Assembly: GCA_025435355.1 (NCBI GenBank)
Contig: JANJFQ010000006.1
Location: 1 to 40,046, forward strand
DNA from: Candidatus Methanophagales archaeon
GTDB lineage: Archaea > Halobacteriota > Syntropharchaeia > Alkanophagales > Methanospirareceae
Direction: 5' to 3'
Length of the DNA stretch: 40,046 bases
A program made the position numbers and the translations under genes. The notes under the pieces were generated by a model, which saw only the letters and a program-made list of their open reading frames with translations, ran no database searches and was not told where the DNA came from. Shown in pieces: positions 36,050 to 40,046 of the stretch (positions are counted from its first letter, which is position 1; each line of letters opens with the position of its first letter).

Positions 36050-36300
36050 GTGGAAGTTGTGTCCTCCGATGACTTGTGCTTCCTACTTCCTTATTTCTAT
36101 CTTTGCCGCTAACTCCTGTGCATCCGGAGAACTTACATGGGCTTCACGATTATCGTTCTCTTCCAGTTCTTTAAAAATAAATGTAGAGTTTCAGCAAATC
36201 AGCAGGATTGTATGGAGGACGACCGGTGGTTTTGAGCTCAGCATGAACAAAATTAGATTGAGCACCGATCTCTTTAATAACCTTATCTCCTTTTGCTACA
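36050..36300 (-). pseudogene. IS1182-like transposase relic, internally deleted
   Basis: KEIGAQSNFVHAELKTTGRPPYNPADLLKLYIYF (N-terminal DUF772-like), then out of frame FKELEENDNREAHVSSPDAQELAAKIEIRK (mid-protein). Confidence 0.65.
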
Positions 36301-36324
36301 TAATAGTTTTCACACAGTCTGACG

Positions 36325-36409
36325 GTTCTGGTATATCTGAAGTTTTGCGGAACGAAGTGGCGCAAAATTTGGGCGAACAAAGTGAGCCAGATATGCTATG
36401 TTATACGCC
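36325..36409 (-). repeat. Structured element A (attC-like)
   Basis: Minus strand: GGCGTATAAC ATA GCATATCTGG...TTCGCCCAAATTTTGCG...CGCAAAACTTCAGATATACC. Outer arms pair, and TTTTGCG/CGCAAAA forms an inner stem. Confidence 0.6.
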
Positions 36410-36418
36410 GTTTTGCCA

Positions 36419-37357
36419 TTATTCACTCTCCTCATTTTTGAAATCAAATAACTTTGGAGATTTAAACTCTATTAGAACCTCTCTAATCCGCCTTTCTGCC
36501 AATTTTGCATAATTTTCGTCTATATCGTACCCTATATAATGCCTATTTGTTTTTACTGCTGCTATTGCCGCTTGTCCACTTCCGATGAATGGGTCTAAAA
36601 CAACTTCTTCTTCATAAGTATAAAGTTGAATTAATCTATAAGGAAGTTCCACTGGGAAGGGTGCTGGATGTCCAATCTTACGAGCTGCCTCTGCTGGAAA
36701 TGTCCAAACACTCTTAGTAAGTTCAAGAAATTCTTCTTTGGAAATGGTATTTTTTCTCTTGTTGCTATTTTTTCTACTAAATGTGCCCTTAGAAAAAACC
36801 AAAATATATTCATGAATATCCCTTAATGTTGGATTAGCGGCAGAAAGCCAACTTCCCCATGCCGTGGAAGGGCTGGAACTTGATGCTTTGTTCCAAATAA
36901 CCTCACCTCTCATTAAAAACCCCAAATCAAGCATATCATTCACTATAAAAGCATGGAGAGGGATATAAGGTTTCCTTCCTAAATTCGCTATGTTGATACA
37001 TGCTCTACCACCTGGAACAAGCACTCTGTGAACTTCTCTCCACACCCCTTTCAAAAATTTTAAGTACTCTTCAAGTGTAAAATCTTCGTCATATTCTTTA
37101 CCCACATTATAAGGCGGTGAGGTCACCATTAGATGAACACTATTATCAGGCAACTCCTCCATGTTTTCAGAAGATTTACAAAAAATTTTATCCATGAACT
37201 GCAAAGGGATAAGATTCTCTACATATTTGACTTTCTGCTCCTTAGGTAACCCTTCATATAATTTGCTCGTGTAAAAAGCGGTAGAATCATGATTTATTCT
37301 ACCTGGAGAACCGAAAGAGCTCGTTTGAGTTCCTCTCTTCCTTTGGTTAGTTTTCAT
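36419..37357 (-). CDS. Site-specific DNA methyltransferase (beta-class, TSPPY)
   Basis: HLMVTSPPYNVGKEYDEDFTLEEYLKFLKGVWREVHRVLVPGGRACINIANLGRKPYIPLHAF, VVLDPFIGSGQAAIAAVKTNRHYIGYDID. Confidence 0.9.
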   Translation of the reverse strand: MKTNQRKRGTQTSSFGSPGRINHDSTAFYTSKLYEGLPKEQKVKYVENLIPLQFMDKIFCKSSENMEELPDNSVHLMVTSPPYNVGKEYDEDFTLEEYLKFLKGVWREVHRVLVPGGRACINIANLGRKPYIPLHAFIVNDMLDLGFLMRGEVIWNKASSSSPSTAWGSWLSAANPTLRDIHEYILVFSKGTFSRKNSNKRKNTISKEEFLELTKSVWTFPAEAARKIGHPAPFPVELPYRLIQLYTYEEEVVLDPFIGSGQAAIAAVKTNRHYIGYDIDENYAKLAERRIREVLIEFKSPKLFDFKNEESE

Positions 37358-37668
37358 CCTTATCTTCCCTCCAATAATCTACCCACCTTTTGTATGGATT
37401 ATAATCTACTTTCGTTTTTTGCCAAGAAATTTCAATAATTTTGGACATTTTGTCTTCAACCAAACTTGACAATGCTTCCTTAGTTATCTCTACACCCCTT
37501 GGGTTTGTTCCAGGTTTAGGAAGTCTCACGAAGAGAACCTACTTCCATTCCAATCTTCCCAGCCCTTGAACTTTCTAACTCTGCAAGTTGAAACAGATAG
37601 GGTAGGCGTGTTTTAATTCTATTTACGAGTTTTGGATCCTCAAATATTTCTATCAAACAGCTGGACAT
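37347..37668 (-). pseudogene. Type II restriction endonuclease relic (N-terminal 50 aa and C-terminal ~60 aa in different frames)
   Basis: 37668..37516: MSSCLIEIFEDPKLVNRIKTRLPYLFQLAELESSRAGKIGMEVGSLRETS*. 37529..37347: RLPKPGTNPRGVEITKEALSSLVEDKMSKIIEISWQKTKVDYNPYKRWVDYWREDKDEN; overlaps the methylase start. Confidence 0.65.
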
Positions 37669-37700
37669 TTTTTATTCCTCCATTTTTTCATAAGCGAAAT

Positions 37701-37811
37701 GGCGTATAACGTTCCGAGCGTATCTGAAGTCCTGCGAAGCAGGATTTGGGCGAAGTGCCGAAGGCACAAAGCCAGAACCAGATACGCTCTGTTGTCCGAG
37801 TGCGTTAGCAC
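37701..37811 (-). repeat. Structured element B (attC-like), homologous to element A
   Basis: 11-bp perfect outer arms GAGCGTATCTG (37716-37726)/CAGATACGCTC (37779-37789); inner hairpins CCTGC-GAA-GCAGG (37731-37743) and GTGCC-GAA-GGCAC (37755-37767); flanked by GGCGTATAAC (37701-37710). Confidence 0.7.
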
Positions 37812-37859
37812 CGAAGCGAAGCTGAGAGTTGAACCTACTGCTCAAATGTATCTCGAACT

Positions 37860-38069
37860 TCACTCTGAATTCCTCTCCATGTCTTCAAGTTTTATTGTTT
37901 TCCCCTCCTCAAACTCTTTCTCAGCTTCTTTTAACATTATTATCTCTTCATCCGTCAAGATTCTATCCATGTCTATCATATGCTCCTTAATGTATGCTAT
38001 CTCCTTCTTTATCTCTCTTATCTCCTTAAGTATCAAAGCAACGTTAGCATCTTCCATGCCTATCACCAT
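37860..38069 (-). CDS. RelB/VapB-type antitoxin-like small protein
   Basis: LILKEIREIKKEIAYIKEHMIDMDRILTDEEIIMLKEAEKEFEEGKTIKLEDME; followed by ATGA overlap with a short MKFEIHLS... ORF. Confidence 0.6.
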   Translation of the reverse strand: MVIGMEDANVALILKEIREIKKEIAYIKEHMIDMDRILTDEEIIMLKEAEKEFEEGKTIKLEDMERNSE

Positions 38070-38101
38070 CCCTTATGCTTATATAAAGCATTCGTTTTTG
38101 T

Positions 38102-38281
38102 TTAATAAAGTCGTAAAGTCTGCAAGGCAATATCAGAAAGCAAAGTGTATCGATCTTTCCTACCTTTTGCCCCTTTTATACGGATCAATTTTCTATTTGT
38201 GTCTATATCTTCTGGCTTTAATTTTATAACTTCTCCAACTCTTAAGCCCGCAGATTCCATCATTCTTAATCCGATACTTTT
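38102..38281 (-). pseudogene. Tyrosine recombinase (XerC/D/IntI-type) catalytic-domain fragment
   Basis: Minus-strand translation KSIGLRMMESAGLRVGEVIKLKPEDIDTNRKLIRIKGAKGRKDRYTLLSDIALQTLRLY*, with the first catalytic Arg region (AGLRVGE) and the KGRKDRYTLLS signature. Not in the supplied ORF track. Confidence 0.75.
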
Positions 38282-38335
38282 TTACTTAAGAGCACAACAA
38301 TATATAAACTCATCGTAAGAAACTATAATGCCACC

Positions 38336-39595
38336 ATGACAAAAATACAAATACCCTACGGCTCCAGGCTGATAGACGTGGACATAGACGGTAAACTATT
38401 AGACCCAAAGAGCAGCAGAAGTAAAGATAATTCTAAAGATCAAGACGTGATAAAGCACGCCCTCGAAAACACCATCGGCACAAAAAGGCTGAAAGAAATA
38501 GTGAATGCGAAAAAGAACGGTAAAATAATAGTCGTTGTTGATGACCATACACGAGACGCACCTACTGAACAAATGCTTGATGCAATAACAGAAGAAGTTG
38601 GAGAAGAACGTAAAGAACGAATCACTCTGCTCGTGGCTTGCGGCACTCACGCACCCCCAACTGAAGAAGAATTAAAGAGGATACTTGGTAACCCTTTTTA
38701 TCAATTTAACGTATTGATTCATGATTGCGATGCGAACGATTTGGTATACCTGGGCACGACAAGCAGAAGGACACCAGTGATATTAAACAGGAACTACGTG
38801 GAAGCTGATATAAAAGTTCTAACCGGCGATATTACCTTACATTATTATGCAGGGTTTGGAGGTGGAAGAAAGAGCATCCTTCCGGGTATATCATCACGAG
38901 AGACGATAAAAAAGAATCATGCGCTTCTGGTGGATGACCATGCGAGAACTGCAAACATAGACAATAACCCTGTGCATCTGGATATGTCCGAAGCGGCATC
39001 CTTTGCACCCCCGGATTTCGTGCTAAACACAGTCGCCGATGCTTCTGGAAATCTGGTAGATGCATACGCGGGTGAAATGAACGCCGTGTTTCTTAAGGGC
39101 GCTGAGATCGCAAAGGGCTTGTTTTGCCATGAAACAGGCGATTTATTTGACGTTCTGGTGGTAAGTGCCGGTGGATTCCCAAAGGATAGAAACCTGTATC
39201 AGGCGACAAAGGCAATCGAGAATTGCTATCGCACAGTAGTCCCGGGTGGCAAGTTAATCTTAGTCGCGGAATGTCGAGAAGGAATCGGCGATGCGTATTT
39301 CGAGGACTGGATGAACAAATATGCGAGCTATGAAGAAGCCGAAGGTACAATCAGAACGAATTTTGTGCTCGGTGGACATAAAGCATTTTATATGAGGAAA
39401 GCAATGAAACGAATCCGCCTGTCTATTGTTTCTGAACTCAGCACGCACGTGCTAAATAGATGGGGAATAAATGCCTACAAATCTGTTTGGAAAGCCGTTG
39501 AAGAAGAAAAGAATATAAAAGACAGAGTTAAAATAGGTATAGTTATAAAAGGTTTGGATATTTTATTAGTTCCGGCGACAAAAATAAATAGATAA
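38336..39595 (+). CDS. larA: LarA-family (nickel-dependent lactate racemase-like) protein
   Basis: VVDDHTRDAPTEQML, LLVACGTHAPPTEEELKRILG, GDITLHYYAGFGGGRKSILPGISSRETIKKNH. Confidence 0.85.
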   Translation: MTKIQIPYGSRLIDVDIDGKLLDPKSSRSKDNSKDQDVIKHALENTIGTKRLKEIVNAKKNGKIIVVVDDHTRDAPTEQMLDAITEEVGEERKERITLLVACGTHAPPTEEELKRILGNPFYQFNVLIHDCDANDLVYLGTTSRRTPVILNRNYVEADIKVLTGDITLHYYAGFGGGRKSILPGISSRETIKKNHALLVDDHARTANIDNNPVHLDMSEAASFAPPDFVLNTVADASGNLVDAYAGEMNAVFLKGAEIAKGLFCHETGDLFDVLVVSAGGFPKDRNLYQATKAIENCYRTVVPGGKLILVAECREGIGDAYFEDWMNKYASYEEAEGTIRTNFVLGGHKAFYMRKAMKRIRLSIVSELSTHVLNRWGINAYKSVWKAVEEEKNIKDRVKIGIVIKGLDILLVPATKINR

Positions 39596-39619
39596 AGGAG
39601 GAAGCAAGGATAAGTAGCA

Positions 39620-40046
39620 ATGGTTAATCTTTCAAAACAGAAGAGGATAGCAGCACAGGTGTTAAAGGTCGGCGTGGGACGGGTTTGGATAGACCCGGAC
39701 CCAGAAGTCACAGGGGATATAGCAGAGGCAATAACGAGAGATGATATTCGAGGACTGGTAGAAGAAGGTATCATAAAAAAGAAGCAGAAAAAAGGTGTTA
39801 GCAGGGGAAGGGCGAGAGAGCGAGCAATGAAAAAATCACTTGGGCGTAGAAAGGGGCATGGTTCCAGAAAAGGTGCAAAAGGTGCGAGGAGTGGCAAGAA
39901 AAGGCAGTGGATAACTAAAATAAGGGCTTTACGCAGAAGGCTGAAAGAGCTCCGGGATGAAGGCCACGTTGGCAGAACTACGTATCGTCAGTTATATAAT
40001 AAAGCGAAAGGCGGTGAATTCAGAAGTGTCGCACATTTAAACGATT
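39620..40046 (+). CDS. rpl19e: 50S ribosomal protein L19e, 3' end beyond window
   Basis: Translated from 39620: [112 protein letters not shown]. Confidence 0.93.
   Translation, partial: MVNLSKQKRIAAQVLKVGVGRVWIDPDPEVTGDIAEAITRDDIRGLVEEGIIKKKQKKGVSRGRARERAMKKSLGRRKGHGSRKGAKGARSGKKRQWITKIRALRRRLKELRDEGHVGRTTYRQLYNKAKGGEFRSVAHLND

Noticed and set aside
36171-36380. 69-aa ORF as an independent small gene
   Set aside because: Its first half is translated element A and its second half is the DUF772-like N-terminus of a broken transposase.
35745-36512. 255-aa plus-strand ORF
   Set aside because: Antisense to queC and to the transposase relic; no family signature.
37699-38229. 176-aa plus-strand ORF
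   Set aside because: Reads through structured element B, the antisense of the RelB-like gene and the antisense of the integrase relic; not a plausible protein.
1-40046. CRISPR array
   Set aside because: No regularly spaced 24-37 nt direct repeats with unique spacers were seen; the regular repeats present are protein-coding (2460-4650, 5433-5880).

Overview
The window looks archaeal, probably methanogen/ANME-like. This is inferred from SepCysS, a DUF2099 'methanogenesis marker 8' protein, ribosomal L19e, and short-start/ATGA-overlap gene architecture. Housekeeping genes present: prs, a MetE-family methionine synthase, an IGHMBP2-like helicase, a radical SAM protein, acyP, sepCysS, a yjbQ-family gene, one tRNA, a fused pyrK-pyrD, ksgA, queC, larA and rpl19e. 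A very large repeat-rich surface protein opens the window. Between these genes lie several accessory zones full of toxin-antitoxin, defence and mobile-element genes, many internally deleted. (i) 12.6-21.7 kb: relics of a DUF1156/DUF499 system, an AAA ATPase, MNT/HEPN pairs, an APEA-HEPN protein, and a duplicated SIR2 gene whose duplication unit also carries the N-terminal domain of SepCysS. (ii) 25.6-30.1 kb: a YwgA-like/HD-phosphohydrolase pair, a ksgA fragment, a truncated VapBC, and an MNT-transposase chimera. (iii) 36.0-38.3 kb: an orphan DNA methyltransferase with a gutted restriction-enzyme gene, bracketed by two homologous, covarying, attC-like folded elements. Here the cassette start (GTTATACGCC) is exactly inverse-complementary to the core of its terminal element (GGCGTATAAC), and a tyrosine-recombinase relic lies beside it. 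This third zone is the strongest candidate for something undescribed: a decayed archaeal integron-like cassette locus. All identifications were made by reading the sequence; no database search was run.
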